A DNA stretch of 6,233 nucleotides. Source: Chloroflexota bacterium. Lineage in GTDB: Bacteria > Chloroflexota > Limnocylindria > Limnocylindrales > CSP1-4. Each line of letters opens with the position of its first letter. Within the stretch, counting starts at the first letter, position 1. The DNA is taken from contig JAKAHX010000104.1 of assembly GCA_021814735.1 (NCBI GenBank), positions 1 through 6,233 of the forward strand, read 5' to 3'. Under the pieces are notes generated by a model. The model was not told the origin of the DNA and searched no databases. It worked only from the letters and a program-made list of their open reading frames with translations. Shown here one piece after another: positions 6,020 through 6,233 of this stretch. The translations under genes were made by a program, and so were the position numbers.

Positions 6020-6233
6020 CGCCGCTGGGACCCGGGTTCGCGCTCGCCGCCGCGCTGAGCTGGGGGATCAGCGACTTCGCCGGGGGACTCGCCAGCCGAC
6101 GCAGCGGCGCGATCGTCGTCGGGCTGCTCACCCAGTCGCTGGGGCTGGCGCTCGCACTCGGCCTCGCCCTGGCCTCCGGCACCCCGTTCCCGTCGCCGGC
6201 CGGTGCGGGCTGGGCGCTGCTCGCCGGGACGGC
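6016..6233 (+). CDS. EamA/DMT-family transporter, N-terminal part, runs off the right edge
   Basis: Seventy-two codons are visible. Read with Met for the first codon, the product starts TPLGPGFALAAALSWGISDF and continues with FAGGLASRRSGAIVVGLLTQ. This matches the first two membrane helices of drug/metabolite transporter (EamA) proteins, with the Ser-Trp-Gly-x-x-(D/N)-Phe pattern in helix 1, a short basic loop and a long hydrophobic helix 2 (about residues 32-55). Such proteins are inner-membrane carriers of about 280-300 residues with ten helices and varied small-molecule substrates. There is no ATG, GTG or TTG in this frame anywhere in the visible part, nor in the stretch just upstream that I checked. 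The CTG at 6016 sits at the expected distance before helix 1 and overlaps the ATPase stop as CTGA, which suggests translational coupling. The substrate cannot be named. The family call is good; the start is tentative. Confidence 0.72.
   Translation, partial: MTPLGPGFALAAALSWGISDFAGGLASRRSGAIVVGLLTQSLGLALALGLALASGTPFPSPAGAGWALLAGT

Noticed and set aside
2720..6233. Reading the SbcCD-like pair as part of an anti-phage defence island
   Set aside because: The neighbours are ordinary metabolic and transport genes, and no integrase, transposase, toxin or other defence gene is visible in the window.

Overview
This is a very GC-rich window (by eye about 70% or more) with densely packed genes, good Shine-Dalgarno sequences and several GTG starts. 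It holds two divergently transcribed gene groups that face away from each other across a 375-base gap. The likely source is a high-GC free-living bacterium. The small protein with two paired CxxC motifs, and the YhaO/YhaN-style gene pair, recall Chloroflexota-type genomes, but the taxonomy is inference only.

Minus strand, read from the gap leftwards: a 114-residue dual zinc-ribbon protein (2344 to 2000), a HAD-IIA family phosphatase (1956 to 1084), and the N-terminal 337 residues of an L-glutamate gamma-semialdehyde (1-pyrroline-5-carboxylate) dehydrogenase that runs off the left edge (1013 to 1). The gaps are only 43 and 70 bases, each gene has its own ribosome binding site, and I see no terminator between them, so they probably form one operon. 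The dehydrogenase keeps its full catalytic apparatus.

Plus strand, read rightwards: an SbcD/YhaO-like metallophosphoesterase-fold protein (2720-3865), then 12 bases later an SbcC/YhaN-like AAA/ABC-type ATPase (3878-6019), then a partial EamA-type transporter that appears to start at a CTG overlapping the ATPase stop codon (6016 onward).

The most interesting part is the SbcCD-like pair. In the nuclease-like subunit nearly every metal-binding motif is substituted in frame: the D-x-H motif reads S-V-R, GNHD reads GMTD and GHxH reads GGAM, while only the GD motif is intact. The partner ATPase has intact Walker A and Walker B motifs. Its ABC signature reads LSTAT (conserved Gly replaced by Ala), the H-loop histidine position reads Ser, and there is no zinc hook. 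In place of the hook, the apex between its coiled-coil arms is a two-helix membrane hairpin with arginines on both flanks. Together they look like a membrane-tethered, apparently non-nucleolytic relative of SbcCD/YhaNO. Whether this variant has been described cannot be decided from the sequence alone.
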